Positions 33,117 through 42,577 are shown, counted from the first letter of the stretch. The stretch: 64,000 bases of DNA from Cytobacillus firmus (GCF_023715565.1 NZ_JAMBOJ010000024.1:1-64000); one strand, 5' to 3'. The notes: generated by a model not told the origin, from the letters alone. Program-made: numbers and translations.

Positions 33117-34220
33117 TTAATTCAGCTTCTCCCTTACAGAGTTGCGGAATTTGCTATTTGTCAGAAATTCCAGCTGGAAACTGTTCATATTCCTTGAAAG
33201 TACCTTAAATTCAGCATTATTTAAATCATTTGCAAAAAATGCCATCTCGGTGCGGTTGCCCTCTTTATCAGTTGCATACATGCTGATAGTGAAAACAAAG
33301 GCTGTTGATCCGCCCTTTTGCCCTGCATGCCGAAGCCATTCCCGATTGCTGGGATTTTTCATCAGCTGCTCCAAAACCGGGTCCAAATAAGAATGGACTT
33401 CTTTTGAAAGGGAGTTTTTACTGTTCAATTGCCTCATAAGATCTGCATAATCGCCAGCTGAAGCCCGCGGAAGCCTGTCGGACCAGATTCTTTGAAAGTC
33501 CATATCAAGAACCTTTACTGCTTTCGCCTTCTCCCTCTCATTAGGAGGCTGGCTTTCCCATTTTTGATGGATCTCTATAGCCCTAGTTCGATACTCCTCC
33601 AAAGTCATGCCCTTCAATTCATTAAGTGCCTCTTCTTTTGTGAATCCCTCCTCCTCCATCAGCTCCATCGGGATATAAAGGGCACTGACAATCGGATACA
33701 TCTTTTCATGACTGGGAAGCTTAAGTTCGTCTGCAAGTTCATTTACATTTTCAATTCCCAGGACATTCAGCAGGAAATCTGTATTTGCATTCGAGCTATA
33801 CGCAATCATTCCATTTGCCACTTCGCTTAGTGGGACACTCTCCGCCTCTTCTGAAAGACTATCAATCCAAGCCTGATGCGCTCCGCCATCTGTTTTAGGA
33901 ACATAGTATGTTTCCAGGGTCTTTAAATCGACTTTTTCTTTGGGGTCTATTTTTCCTGACTCTGCCTGGCGTGCATATTCAATGGCCACAATAATTTTAA
34001 CTGTGCTGGCTAAAGGAAGCGGAACATCCTCATTGATATTGACCCAGTCTTCATCATTATGCCGAATAACCAAAGCCATATTCTCTGTGTTCTTGTGTTC
34101 CTGAACATATCCGATAATCGACTCAGGATCACCGCTGCTTTTCCCCTTTAGATACACAAATATGGCCAAAGCTGCTGCCAGAATAAGAACGATTATGACG
34201 ATTATCCTAAACATCTTCAA
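33117..34220 (-). CDS. Class A beta-lactamase-like serine hydrolase
   Basis: The 367-residue protein has an N-terminal membrane anchor (about 5-24). The fold is of the beta-lactamase2 group: STVK (about residue 73) as SxxK motif, YSSNAN as SxN motif and KGGST in the KTG position. An inserted helical part (about 185-235) is unlike true penicillinases. It is exported and tethered; whether it cleaves beta-lactams or a peptidoglycan bond is unclear. Two terminators follow. Confidence 0.75.
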   Translation of the reverse strand: MKMFRIIVIIVLILAAALAIFVYLKGKSSGDPESIIGYVQEHKNTENMALVIRHNDEDWVNINEDVPLPLASTVKIIVAIEYARQAESGKIDPKEKVDLKTLETYYVPKTDGGAHQAWIDSLSEEAESVPLSEVANGMIAYSSNANTDFLLNVLGIENVNELADELKLPSHEKMYPIVSALYIPMELMEEEGFTKEEALNELKGMTLEEYRTRAIEIHQKWESQPPNEREKAKAVKVLDMDFQRIWSDRLPRASAGDYADLMRQLNSKNSLSKEVHSYLDPVLEQLMKNPSNREWLRHAGQKGGSTAFVFTISMYATDKEGNRTEMAFFANDLNNAEFKVLSRNMNSFQLEFLTNSKFRNSVREKLN

Positions 34221-34362
34221 AAAAGAAACACTCCCTGATTACGCTTTACTTTTAAATACGATAAGCAATCATGAAAGTTTCATTATTTTGGAAAAAACAA
34301 ATGAATTTTTAATTCCGGCTCTTAAACACAGATTTTGCTTGTAGATTGGGATCTATAGCAAA

Positions 34363-34384
34363 TTCAATCAAACGTTTGATTGAA
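34363..34384. promoter_or_regulatory. Perfect 22-bp palindrome, TetR-type operator
   Basis: TTCAATCAAAC is followed directly by its exact complement GTTTGATTGAA. Palindromes around ATCAAACGTTTGAT are common operators of TetR-family regulators in bacilli. No tetR gene lies next to it. The small gene at 34499 and the divergent hydrolase at 34220 are the candidates for control. Confidence 0.55.
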
Positions 34385-34498
34385 CAAAAAAGTCTATTTT
34401 AGTTAATGTTAAAAACATAATCACAGGGCATAGCCTCATAAAAAGGATGCAAACTAAAAACGCAGATAATTTCATGGGTTTTAAGGAGGTGAAATATC

Positions 34499-34630
34499 AT
34501 GGAAAAGAATAAGAAAAGCCGTTCAGAACATAAAAATAATGCACTTCCGAAAGATCCGGAATTCATGGATGACAGAGAGAATGGTCTCGAAAGAATCGCT
34601 TTAAAAGCCCAAAGAGACCATACTAAGTAA
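34499..34630 (+). CDS. Small charged protein of 43 residues
   Basis: The frame encodes MEKNKKSRSEHKNNALPKDP, then an acidic stretch and a basic helix ending in QRDHTK. AAGGAGGTG lies at ideal spacing and a terminator follows, so it is probably expressed. Such short hydrophilic proteins are common among spore-associated proteins, but I cannot assign a family. Confidence 0.65.
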   Translation: MEKNKKSRSEHKNNALPKDPEFMDDRENGLERIALKAQRDHTK

Positions 34631-34637
34631 GCCATAC

Positions 34638-34660
34638 GGGACAGTTAAACTGTCCCTATT
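34638..34660 (+). terminator. Terminator of the small charged-protein gene
   Basis: GGGACAGTT and AACTGTCCC form a perfect 9-bp stem without spare loop bases beyond the central pairs; TATTTCC follows. It overlaps the end of the convergent gene at 34656. Confidence 0.65.
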
Positions 34661-35015
34661 TCCTCCTATCCTGTCGGCCAAAATGCATGTGGAATACTTT
34701 TTGCGGGGTAATATCCTCTTCTATATTGTCTATGAATGGCTTCTTAACCTCATCCATAAGGAGCCTCTCCAGTTCTATGAGCCTTTTAGGTCCGAATCCT
34801 GTTAATTTTTCGATGATAATCACCTTAAACACTTCATATTGCTTATACATTCGAATGCTTCCATAACCAGTTCTTTTCGTTTTTCCTATGGTAAAATCAA
34901 ATTCATATTTCTGTTCAATATAGGAGGAAACCTCTGGAAGTCCCAAGTTCTCGTATAAAGACGGAAATTGATGATGGACAGGAGGATCGGTAAACCGTAT
35001 GGAATCAATGTGCAT
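34656..35015 (-). CDS. Hypothetical 119-residue protein
   Basis: The protein is soluble, with mixed helix and strand content and the segment LTGFGPKRLIELERLLMDEV. It ends in HFGRQDRRK. I recognise no domain. AGAGGAGAGGGG precedes the ATG. It stands alone between a small gene and a glyoxalase pseudogene. Confidence 0.65.
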   Translation of the reverse strand: MHIDSIRFTDPPVHHQFPSLYENLGLPEVSSYIEQKYEFDFTIGKTKRTGYGSIRMYKQYEVFKVIIIEKLTGFGPKRLIELERLLMDEVKKPFIDNIEEDITPQKVFHMHFGRQDRRK

Positions 35016-35141
35016 AACCCCTCTCCTCTCAGTGTTTACATTAATTATCTCCCATTAGGAGCGGATTAACGCGGGATTATTTTTCCCGGCATGGGCTGAT
35101 AAACTTCATGTGATTCAAGTTGAAACAAAGGAGTTTTTAAT

Positions 35142-35517
35142 ATGATCAATAAATTTGGCAAAGTCACAGTATACGTTGAGAACAGGAGCAGGCAAAAGAC
35201 TTTTGGCTGAATAAAATGGGGTTTGTGCTCAAGTTCGAGCCGCCTATGGGCCCAAATACATCCTGGATTGAAGTTGGACCAAGCGATGATGAGATTACGA
35301 CTCTGGTACTTTATTGAAAGGCTGCGATGGAACAGCAAAACCCGTCTGCTGTTGCCCACCAATCCATCCTATTCAGCACAAATGCTATTGAAGCTGCCTA
35401 TGAACAAATGAAACAGAATGGCGTGGAAGTTGAGATATGCTAAATATGCCTTTTGGAACCATGTTTCCGTTTAAAGACCAGGATGGGAATAGCTACTTAT
35501 TTAGAGAGGATAAGTAA
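35142..35517 (+). pseudogene. Disrupted VOC/glyoxalase-family gene
   Basis: The restored protein begins MINKFGKVTVYVEN, continues FWLNKMGFVLKFEPPMGPNT and ends FPFKDQDGNSYLFREDK, a complete VOC protein of about 125 residues. It is broken three times: a missing base near 35183, an in-frame TGA at 35315-35317 and a missing base near 35434. AAAGGAG still precedes the ATG. A weak terminator follows. Confidence 0.8.
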
Positions 35518-35562
35518 TTACTAAAAGGCCAGTCTTTGAAATGGTAGAGGACAGGTCTTTTT

Positions 35563-36066
35563 TTAGCCTTCAAATGCTTTCTTTAAAGTCTCCAAATCAA
35601 TCTTAGATTCCATTTGAAGCAATGCCTTCATTACCCTCTCGCTTTTTTCAGAATCAGGGCTGCTGATCATTTCCCCTAACTCTGCAGGTACAACCTGCCA
35701 GGAAACACCAAACCTATCTTTAAGCCAGCCGCAATTCTGTGCCTTCTCGTCCCCGCCTTCACTGAGCTTTTCCCAATAGTAGTCAATTTCTTCTTGATTC
35801 TCACAATTGACAATTAAAGAAATAGCCTCATTAAACTTAAATTGTTGCCCGCCATTCAGTGCAGCAAACTCCTGTCCCTCCAGCTGAAACTTCACTGTCA
35901 TAACCTTTCCCTCTGTCACGCCGCTATGTTCGTGCCTTTCATTTCCATAGCGGGTAATCTGGATGACAGCTGAGTTCTTAAAAATCGAAGTATAAAAGTT
36001 TGCCGCCTCTTCAGCTTCTGTGTTGAACCATAAATTTGGGGTGATTTTTTGGATTTTATGTTCCAT
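35563..36066 (-). CDS. VOC-family protein, PhnB/3-demethylubiquinone methyltransferase-like
   Basis: The 167-residue protein has the PhnB-like start [23 protein letters not shown], a central [19 protein letters not shown] and the WQVVP segment of this subgroup. These proteins bind small molecules or metals in a paired beta-alpha-beta fold; their activity is mostly unknown and the methyltransferase label is historical. GGAGTTGATAGC precedes the ATG. Confidence 0.85.
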   Translation of the reverse strand: MEHKIQKITPNLWFNTEAEEAANFYTSIFKNSAVIQITRYGNERHEHSGVTEGKVMTVKFQLEGQEFAALNGGQQFKFNEAISLIVNCENQEEIDYYWEKLSEGGDEKAQNCGWLKDRFGVSWQVVPAELGEMISSPDSEKSERVMKALLQMESKIDLETLKKAFEG

Positions 36067-36154
36067 GCTATCAACTCCTGCTTATATATTGTCCTCTCTT
36101 CCATTTTAGCCTATTTTTCATTTTTATATTGATGAATTCCTATTAATCAATAAA

Positions 36155-36177
36155 GCCTGCCGCGCTCAGCGGCAGGC
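36155..36177 (-). terminator. Terminator of the thi operon
   Basis: GCCTGCCGC and GCGGCAGGC form a perfect 9-bp stem; TTTATTGATT follows on the minus strand, directly behind thiF. Confidence 0.8.
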
Positions 36178-36185
36178 ACAGCTCT

Positions 36186-37205
36186 TTATCCCAGAAAACG
36201 ATGATACAGGTTCTTTGCCTGCAGAATGTCATTTACCCCGTGCACCAGCACTCTTCCATCCTTAAATACAACCACTCTGGCTTCATCAACCGAAAATGAG
36301 AGTAAATAGGGGTTTTCCTCTATACTTATTCCTTGAGCTGCCAGGGATTTTTCCAAATACGCAACATCTACAGCGTGGAGGGCTGACGGCCGGATTTGAA
36401 CGGTATCCCTTCCGCAAAGCAGAGCTGTTTTTGTCTGGTTTCTATAGTCCAGGAATGGATAAACTGGATCCGTGCCGCATGATTCACACTGCGGATTCTT
36501 TAAGGAAGAAACTTTAACAGAACTGAATTGATTTCTCCATATATCAAAAGAAACAAGTGTCCCGCGTAAGGAATCAAAGTCTTCTGCCAATATCTTTAAT
36601 GCTTCAGCTGACTGTTGAGCCGCAACCATTTGAATCGCTGGCTGAATCACACCAGCGATATCGCAAGTGGCTCCTCCCAATGGCAATTTGTCCATCAGGC
36701 AATGCAGGCAGGGTGACTCCCCAGGGAGAATGGTATAGCTTAAACCATAGCTCCCCACACAGCCGCCATATATCCAGGGGATCCGGAATTTTTGAGAAAT
36801 ATCATTGATCAGGAAGCGAATGTCAAAATTATCTGTTGAGTCAATGATTAAATCAACACCTTTTATCAGCTCTTCCAGTTCCTGTATACCTACATCCATA
36901 ATGCGCGGGTTAATTTTCACCTCTGAATTGATGGATTTCAGGCGTTTAGCTGCTGCGATCGCTTTGGGCACTTTTCGGATTGCATCTTCTTCACAATATA
37001 GCTGCTGGCGCTGCAGGTTACTCCACTCCACATAATCCCGATCGGCAATGGTTAATTGGCCGATGCCTGCCCTGGTGAGCGTTTCTGCATTTGTCGCCCC
37101 TAACGCACCAGCTCCTATAATCAAGGCGTGTTTTTTCATTAGCTTTAGCTGTCCGTCTTTACCAATCGGAGTAAATAACATTTGGCGGGAGTATCGTTCC
37201 TTCAA
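36186..37205 (-). CDS. thiF: ThiS adenylyltransferase
   Basis: The 339-residue E1-like enzyme activates the C-terminal glycine of ThiS with ATP. The nucleotide loop [13 protein letters not shown] is at about 34-46, the catalytic-type Asp region is in DSTDNFDIR, and a CxxC pair for Zn lies in CLHC and CESC. A rhodanese-like tail is not present. It begins with TTG overlapping the thiG stop in TTGA. Confidence 0.88.
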   Translation of the reverse strand: MKERYSRQMLFTPIGKDGQLKLMKKHALIIGAGALGATNAETLTRAGIGQLTIADRDYVEWSNLQRQQLYCEEDAIRKVPKAIAAAKRLKSINSEVKINPRIMDVGIQELEELIKGVDLIIDSTDNFDIRFLINDISQKFRIPWIYGGCVGSYGLSYTILPGESPCLHCLMDKLPLGGATCDIAGVIQPAIQMVAAQQSAEALKILAEDFDSLRGTLVSFDIWRNQFSSVKVSSLKNPQCESCGTDPVYPFLDYRNQTKTALLCGRDTVQIRPSALHAVDVAYLEKSLAAQGISIEENPYLLSFSVDEARVVVFKDGRVLVHGVNDILQAKNLYHRFLG

Positions 37206-37969
37206 CTAAAGACCGTTCCTTCCTCCGGACTGCTTGCTGTTGCATAACGTTTTTTGGGCATCCGTCCTGCTTCATATCCCAGCCTGCCTGCTTCAATAGC
37301 GAGTTTCATAGCTTTTGCCATTTTGACAGGATCATCTGCAGAGGAGACAGCCGTATTTAATAACACTCCATCTGCCCCCAGCTCCATTGCCAATGCCGCA
37401 TCTGCCGGGCTCCCAATTCCAGCATCCACAATAATCGGCACAGCAGCCTGCTCTGTAATAAATTGAAGATTATTAGGATTAATAATTCCCTGCCCTGACC
37501 CGATTGGCGAAGCACATGGCATAACCGCATGACAGCCTAGTTCTTCAAGCTTTCGGGCAAGGACGACATCATCAGAAGTATAGGGAAGAACGATAAATCC
37601 CTCATCTAATAGTATCTCCGCTGCTCTTATGGTTTCGATTGGATCTGGAAGAAGTGTTTTGCTGCATCCAATCACCTCAACCTTAATCATGTCACAGAGC
37701 CCCGAAGCTCTGGATAACCTTGCTATTCGCACAGCCTCCTCAGCCGTACTCGCCCCTGCCGTATTAGGGAGTAATTTATATTTCTTTAAATCCAGCTTTT
37801 CTAAAAAGTTGGGCTGATTTGCTTCAAAAATGTTCATACGGCGTACGGCAAACGTAAGCACTTCTGTTTCTGAAGCTTCTACAGCTTCCTTTTGCACATC
37901 AAAGTTTGGATATTTTCCGGTTCCAAGCAGCAGCCGGGAGCTAAATTCATATGGTCCAATTTTCAACAA
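37202..37969 (-). CDS. thiG: Thiazole synthase
   Basis: The 255-residue TIM-barrel enzyme builds the thiazole ring from deoxyxylulose 5-phosphate, dehydroglycine and ThiS-thiocarboxylate. The Schiff-base Lys is in MIKVEVIG (about residue 98); [18 protein letters not shown] is the phosphate-binding end. Length and motifs are standard. Only one base separates it from thiS. Confidence 0.93.
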   Translation of the reverse strand: MLKIGPYEFSSRLLLGTGKYPNFDVQKEAVEASETEVLTFAVRRMNIFEANQPNFLEKLDLKKYKLLPNTAGASTAEEAVRIARLSRASGLCDMIKVEVIGCSKTLLPDPIETIRAAEILLDEGFIVLPYTSDDVVLARKLEELGCHAVMPCASPIGSGQGIINPNNLQFITEQAAVPIIVDAGIGSPADAALAMELGADGVLLNTAVSSADDPVKMAKAMKLAIEAGRLGYEAGRMPKKRYATASSPEEGTVFS

Positions 37970-37970
37970 A

Positions 37971-38174
37971 TCATCCGCCTCCTACAAAATGTACAATTTC
38001 GATTCGATCTCCATCTGACAAAATCGTTTCAGCATACACGGATTTGTCCAAAATATGCTGGTTTATCTCGACAATCACTACCTTTTTCTCCAGCTGAAAG
38101 TGTTGAAGCAAAAGGGAAACTGAGTGAACTAACTTCGGCAGCTCCACAGCATTACCATTAATGACGATATTCAC
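37971..38174 (-). CDS. thiS: Sulfur carrier protein
   Basis: The 67-residue ubiquitin-like protein ends in VGGG; its terminal Gly-Gly is adenylated by ThiF and carries the sulfur. Its start overlaps the thiO stop by 4 bp. Confidence 0.92.
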   Translation of the reverse strand: MNIVINGNAVELPKLVHSVSLLLQHFQLEKKVVIVEINQHILDKSVYAETILSDGDRIEIVHFVGGG

Positions 38175-39313
38175 ATAACCACCCCTTTCGATGAATGGCC
38201 TATATATTCAACGCGGGACAACACAAACGGGTTAGGCCGCTCCGCCCTGCCTTCAAGGATGTCTGCCATCAGCTCTCCTGTTGCCGGAGCAAGGAGGATC
38301 CCATTGCGGAAATGTCCCGCTGCGATATATAACCCGTCAATGGCTGGATGCTGTCCCAAAAAAGGTTTCCCATCAGCCGATTGCGGGCGAATTCCTGTCC
38401 ATGCTCGTTCCCATTCTGCATTCGCAATATCCGGGACCAGATTTTGAGCCCTTTCCATCAGCAGAGATATACCCTCAACAGTCACCTTTTCATCAAATGA
38501 ATGGGGCTTAACTGTCGCCCCAACTACCAGTCTCCCATTTTGCTTCGGGACGATATAACATCCATGGGAAAAGATCGTCCCCTGTACAAGAGGCTTTTCA
38601 ACCTTGACCGAGAAACACTCACCTTTAACCGGAATAATGGGCAGCACAATGCCCGTTTTTTCAAGAATCTCCCTGCTCCAAGCACCGGAAGCAACGATAA
38701 CGGAATCTGCCAGAAACTCTCCCTGGCTGGTTCTGACCCCATACACCCTTTCATCATTTAAAATAAAATCTGTCACATGGGTATATTCATAAATTTCTGC
38801 TCCGAGAGCCATAGAAGCTTTTGCAAAGGCAAGGGACAATTCATATGCCTGTACCTGTCCATCATTCGGTATATACATCGCCCCCCTTAATTTTGCTGAT
38901 ACGAATGGTTCACGTTTAACCAGATCATCCATCGAAAGCCATTCTGCCACCTCACCCGCTTTTTGCTGGCTTTCTATTAACCTTTTGTAACTCACCTCTT
39001 CTTCTATATTAGCTGCCACTTTATATACACCCTTATTTTGATAGCCAATATGCACTTGTGATAAGTCTTCCAGTTCAGGAATCAGACTCCGGTACATGGA
39101 GCGGCTTTTGCATGCGAGCTGGAACAGCGGGCCGTCTTCGGTCAATTCCGTTTGCACTCCTAAAATTCCAGCAGCCGCCCCTGAGGCCTTGCCGGCTATT
39201 TTCCCTTTATCCAAAACAGCCACTTTATACCCTCTTTTTGCCAGTTGAAAAGCAATAGAGCTGCCATTAATGCCTCCGCCGGCTATAACGGCATCAAACT
39301 TTTTCCTCATCAT
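38171..39313 (-). CDS. thiO: Glycine oxidase
   Basis: The 380-residue FAD enzyme oxidises glycine to the imine used by ThiG. The FAD loop VIAGGGINGSSIA is at the N-terminus and the DAO-fold segment GLYIAAGHFRNGILLAPATGE at the C-terminus. It overlaps tenI and thiS by 4 bp each, so translation is coupled. Confidence 0.92.
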   Translation of the reverse strand: MMRKKFDAVIAGGGINGSSIAFQLAKRGYKVAVLDKGKIAGKASGAAAGILGVQTELTEDGPLFQLACKSRSMYRSLIPELEDLSQVHIGYQNKGVYKVAANIEEEVSYKRLIESQQKAGEVAEWLSMDDLVKREPFVSAKLRGAMYIPNDGQVQAYELSLAFAKASMALGAEIYEYTHVTDFILNDERVYGVRTSQGEFLADSVIVASGAWSREILEKTGIVLPIIPVKGECFSVKVEKPLVQGTIFSHGCYIVPKQNGRLVVGATVKPHSFDEKVTVEGISLLMERAQNLVPDIANAEWERAWTGIRPQSADGKPFLGQHPAIDGLYIAAGHFRNGILLAPATGELMADILEGRAERPNPFVLSRVEYIGHSSKGVVM

Positions 39314-39918
39314 ATCCCCTCCTCATTTAACATTTTTGAAAAGAGCTTTGCTGCCTCTGAAGGCTCCTTTGCCTGCAATATCCCTGACATGATAGCAATG
39401 CCGTCGGCCCCTGCCTGCAGTACTTCCGGTACGTTCTCTGGTTTAATGCCTCCAATTGCCAAAACCGGAATGTCCACTGCCTTTTTTAGATTCTCCAAAG
39501 ACCCCGTCCCCCTTGGCGGGACTCCCTTCTTGGAGTCTGTTTCAAATATGTGCCCATACAGGACATAATCAGCACCTTGCTTGGCAGCCTCTTCAGCAGT
39601 CTCCAATGAATGTACAGAACAGCCAACAGGTAAATCCGGAAAACTCGTTTTTACAATATCAGCCGGCAGACTGTGATAAGCAAGATGCACACCTGCTTTC
39701 AGTGCCCAGGCAACATCTGCACGATCATTTATTATGATCTTTTTAACAGGAACACCCTTTTTAAGAAGGAGCTCGGCTGCTTCATATAGCTCCCTTGAGG
39801 TTCGATGTTTTTCCCTTAAGTGAAAGCGATCCGTAAAGGGTTCCAGTTTAGCTGCCAATTCAGCGAAGGCTTTTGGAGTCAGCTTTCCATCAGAAATAAC
39901 GTGCAGCTGTTTTTTCAT
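39310..39918 (-). CDS. tenI: Thiazole tautomerase
   Basis: The 202-residue TIM-barrel protein is related to ThiE but has the TenI sequence pattern: [33 protein letters not shown] and [11 protein letters not shown]. TenI converts the ThiG product to its aromatic tautomer. I start at [10 protein letters not shown], the conserved N-terminus; the frame is open 18 codons further up inside the thiC fragment. No good ribosome site precedes this ATG, so it is probably translated by coupling to the overlapping thiC fragment. Confidence 0.87.
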   Translation of the reverse strand: MKKQLHVISDGKLTPKAFAELAAKLEPFTDRFHLREKHRTSRELYEAAELLLKKGVPVKKIIINDRADVAWALKAGVHLAYHSLPADIVKTSFPDLPVGCSVHSLETAEEAAKQGADYVLYGHIFETDSKKGVPPRGTGSLENLKKAVDIPVLAIGGIKPENVPEVLQAGADGIAIMSGILQAKEPSEAAKLFSKMLNEEGI

Positions 39919-40237
39919 AGCGGAATCCGTTATCCTCGGGCTTAATCTCCCGACCATCATACTCTTCAACACCCCCGCGTTCCTGAATCCACCGGTTTAT
40001 CAGAGCGGGAAGCCCAGTTTTTAGATCTGCCGAGTATTGAGGATCTGTATAAGGACCGCTCGTATCATAAACGCGAACCGGCTCATTTATTTGCTGGCCA
40101 AAACTTCCGGTGGTGGGACTTAATTCTATCTCCCGCATCGGAACCTTGATATCCGGTCTAGATCCTTCCACATAGATTTTTTTGTTGCCAGCAAAGCTCG
40201 ACATAATAGAAATGCTTTCCTGATTTAAAGCAGTCAT
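39890..40237 (-). pseudogene. thiC: N-terminal fragment of ThiC
   Basis: Residues 1-105 match the start of phosphomethylpyrimidine synthase: [46 protein letters not shown] and [10 protein letters not shown]. The remaining roughly 480 residues, including the radical-SAM Cys cluster, are missing. The conserved part stops exactly where the tenI coding start begins; the last residues are read out of frame in tenI. It cannot be active, so a complete thiC must exist elsewhere if the cell makes thiamine. Its value may be the riboswitch and ribosome site it brings. Confidence 0.88.
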
Positions 40238-40308
40238 TGATCATCTCTCCTTTATTAAAAAATATAAGGACGAGACCTGGAACCGAGGTAGTGCAACATA
40301 TGTAAAAA

Positions 40309-40337
40309 AGCCGGTCCACATAATGATGGACCGGCTT
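40309..40337 (-). terminator. Riboswitch-controlled terminator of the thi operon
   Basis: AAGCCGGTCCA and TGGACCGGCTT form a strong stem, followed on the minus strand by TTTTTTAC. It lies between the TPP aptamer and the first start codon, the expected place for a transcriptional expression platform. Confidence 0.85.
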
Positions 40338-40379
40338 AACCGCAGATGTCTTTGCACAAAGAAACCTTTGCACATTCTA

Positions 40380-40475
40380 ACTTCCCCACGCTGGTATAAT
40401 CCAGATCAGGTCCAAAGAGTCAAGAAACTTTAGCGCGTTTCTTTCTCAGCCCAAGCTATTGGGCACCCCTAGTTA
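40380..40475 (-). ncRNA. TPP riboswitch (THI element)
   Basis: On the minus strand the conserved blocks appear in order: GGGGTGCCC, GGGCTGAGA, GACCTGATCTGGATTATACC and AGCGTGGGGAAGT. They form the two arms of the thiamine-pyrophosphate aptamer. TPP binding should favour the terminator at 40309-40337 and switch off tenI-thiO-thiS-thiG-thiF. Confidence 0.95.
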
Positions 40476-40490
40476 TTGCTATTTAATTCT

Positions 40491-40518
40491 ATTGTAGTAT
40501 ACATAATTCTGAAAACAA
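40491..40518 (-). promoter_or_regulatory. Promoter of the thi operon
   Basis: On the minus strand TTGTTT, 16 bp and TACAAT lie directly ahead of the aptamer. Confidence 0.55.
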
Positions 40519-40637
40519 ATAAAAGGGATTTCTATAATGAGTAGGAAAAAGCTTCTGCTTTTTCCCGCTAGATCACTTGTATTCCTGCAGCTGAATACTC
40601 CACGGCTTAGACATTCAAATTCTTGAAAAAACATACA

Positions 40638-40664
40638 AAAACGCCTGCCATTAGCAGACGTTTT
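40638..40664 (-). terminator. Terminator of the acidic lipoprotein gene
   Basis: AAAACGTCTGC and GCAGGCGTTTT pair with one G-T pair; TTGTATG follows the T run on the minus strand. Confidence 0.75.
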
Positions 40665-40690
40665 CTCCATTTTTTAGATATGTTTCTTCA

Positions 40691-40975
40691 TTAGTTCTCT
40701 TCAGAACCTCCATCGTTCATATCCATATCACTTTCATCCATGTTCTCTTCATCCTGTGGTGATTCTTCATTCATGCCAGGCTCCTCCATATCAGACTCCT
40801 CTGATGTTCCGGGATCCTGCATTTCACCATCACCATTATTGTTTTCTTCCATTTGATTATCTTCCATTTCCACATCTTCCGTTTCCGGCGGGGGCTCCTG
40901 TTCATCTGCTCCGCACCCTGCCAACAATAATCCTGCACCCAATGGGACTGAAAGTAAAAGCTTCTTATACTTCAT
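40691..40975 (-). CDS. Small highly acidic lipoprotein
   Basis: The 94-residue protein has a lipoprotein signal ending in LLAGC (Cys21). The remainder is almost entirely Glu, Asp, Asn, Met, Gly, Ser and Pro, with short repeats of the type MEEPGMNEES. It is predicted to be unstructured on the outer face of the membrane. AAAGGAGATG precedes the ATG. Function unknown; cation binding is conceivable. Confidence 0.7.
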   Translation of the reverse strand: MKYKKLLLSVPLGAGLLLAGCGADEQEPPPETEDVEMEDNQMEENNNGDGEMQDPGTSEESDMEEPGMNEESPQDEENMDESDMDMNDGGSEEN

Positions 40976-41107
40976 ATGTTGTCATCTCCTTTGGCAGTAT
41001 TATGTTTCTTTAATAGTTTCATTCCCTGATTCTCTTTATATAAACATAATCTGCCGTTGACTTGGAATTTCTATTTTAGTCCCAACTTTAATAGTTCCTA
41101 ATTTAAA

Positions 41108-41155
41108 AGACCCTTGCCCACATTTGAATGAAATAGCTGCGAGCAGGGTCTTTCT
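41108..41155 (-). terminator. Terminator of the aminotransferase/CoA-transferase operon
   Basis: AAGACCCTGCTC pairs imperfectly with GGGCAAGGGTCTT across a larger loop; TTTAAATTAG follows on the minus strand, directly behind the aldehyde dehydrogenase gene. Confidence 0.6.
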
Positions 41156-42577
41156 TTATTTTTTAATCACCACAAGCTTTAGTTCAGTCATTTCTTCAAT
41201 CGCGTACTTTACACCTTCTCTGCCTATGCCGCTTTCTTTAACACCTCCGTATGGCATATGGTCGACACGGTATGTAGGAATATCATTGATGATAACTCCG
41301 CCTACTTCCAGCCGATCCGCAGCCTCCATTGCAGAATGGATATCATTTGTATAAATTCCGGCCTGTAACCCATACCTCGAATCATTAACTAATTCAATTG
41401 CTTCAGCGACAGAAGAAATCTTATTTATCACAGCAACTGGCGCAAATGCTTCCTGGCAGGAAACTTTGCTTTCAGCCTTAACATTGATCAAAACAGTTGG
41501 ATGCAGTATATTTCCTTCCCTTTCGCCTCCGCATAAAACTTCAGCGCCATGTTCCTTCGCCTCTTCTATCCAATCAAGTGAACGGTCCACATCCCCAGGC
41601 GAAATAAGAGCTGAAATATCGGTATCTGCTTTTAGAGGATCCCCCAGTTTTAACGCTTTTGTTTTCTCTGCAAATTTTTCTATAAACCCCTCATACAGAT
41701 CTTCGTGAACATACATCCTCTGTAATGAGATGCACACCTGGCCGGCATTTGAAAACGCTCCGCCAACTGCCCGCTCAATAATCGGATCAATATCCACGTT
41801 TTTATCTACTATAAGCGCTGAGTTAGATCCCAGTTCTAGCGTCACCTTTTTCAGTCCTGCTTTGCTGCGGATACCTATTCCAACCTTCGGGCTTCCAGTA
41901 AACGTGATTTTTTTCACACGATCATCTTTTACAAGCTGGCTGCCGACAGTGCTTCCGCATCCGCTGATAATGTTGAGGGCGCCACCCGGAAGCCCCGCTT
42001 TTTCCAGAAGCTCACCGACAAAATAGGCACTTAATGGTGTCTGCGAGGCAGGCTTCAGCACGATGGTGTTGCCTGCAGCAATGGCCGGCCCTACCTTATG
42101 TGCCACCAGATTCATCGGGAAATTAAAAGGGGTAATTGCTGCAACAATCCCAATTGGCTTCCGGACTGTATAGGCAATTCGATCCTCCCCCCCTGGAACG
42201 GCATCCATCGGGATAGTCTCTCCATGAATTCTCCTTGCCTCTTCAGCAGCAAGCTTATAGGTCATGATCGTGCGGGCCACTTCTCCTTTTGCGGTTGAAA
42301 TGGGTTTTGAGGACTCAAGGGCAATTATTTCTGCACACTTCTCCTCATTTTCTTTTAGCAAGAACACCAGGTTTTCCAGTATGGCTGCACGTTCGAAAGC
42401 GGGCATTCCTGCCATCTCTTCGCGTGCTCCCTCAGCAGCCTGGAGCGCCTTTTCAATCTCTTCTTGATCAGCTGCCGCAACCTCAGCTATTTGCTCCCCG
42501 GAATACGGGGAGTATAAAGGCTTATATTCTTTAGCTTCTACAGACTTCCCGCCGATAAAAAGGTGCTGTCTTTTCAT
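41156..42577 (-). CDS. NAD(P)-dependent aldehyde dehydrogenase (probable succinate-semialdehyde dehydrogenase role)
   Basis: The 473-residue protein is a complete ALDH: ITPFNFPMNLVAHKVGPA (about 144-161), cofactor loop FTGSPKVG, catalytic Glu in LELGSN (about 248) and catalytic Cys in NAGQVCIS (about 282). It is the last gene of a six-gene operon, directly behind a GABA-type aminotransferase. Oxidation of the semialdehyde made by that enzyme, most simply succinate semialdehyde to succinate, is inferred from this order. The sequence alone does not fix the substrate. Confidence 0.82.
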   Translation of the reverse strand: MKRQHLFIGGKSVEAKEYKPLYSPYSGEQIAEVAAADQEEIEKALQAAEGAREEMAGMPAFERAAILENLVFLLKENEEKCAEIIALESSKPISTAKGEVARTIMTYKLAAEEARRIHGETIPMDAVPGGEDRIAYTVRKPIGIVAAITPFNFPMNLVAHKVGPAIAAGNTIVLKPASQTPLSAYFVGELLEKAGLPGGALNIISGCGSTVGSQLVKDDRVKKITFTGSPKVGIGIRSKAGLKKVTLELGSNSALIVDKNVDIDPIIERAVGGAFSNAGQVCISLQRMYVHEDLYEGFIEKFAEKTKALKLGDPLKADTDISALISPGDVDRSLDWIEEAKEHGAEVLCGGEREGNILHPTVLINVKAESKVSCQEAFAPVAVINKISSVAEAIELVNDSRYGLQAGIYTNDIHSAMEAADRLEVGGVIINDIPTYRVDHMPYGGVKESGIGREGVKYAIEEMTELKLVVIKK

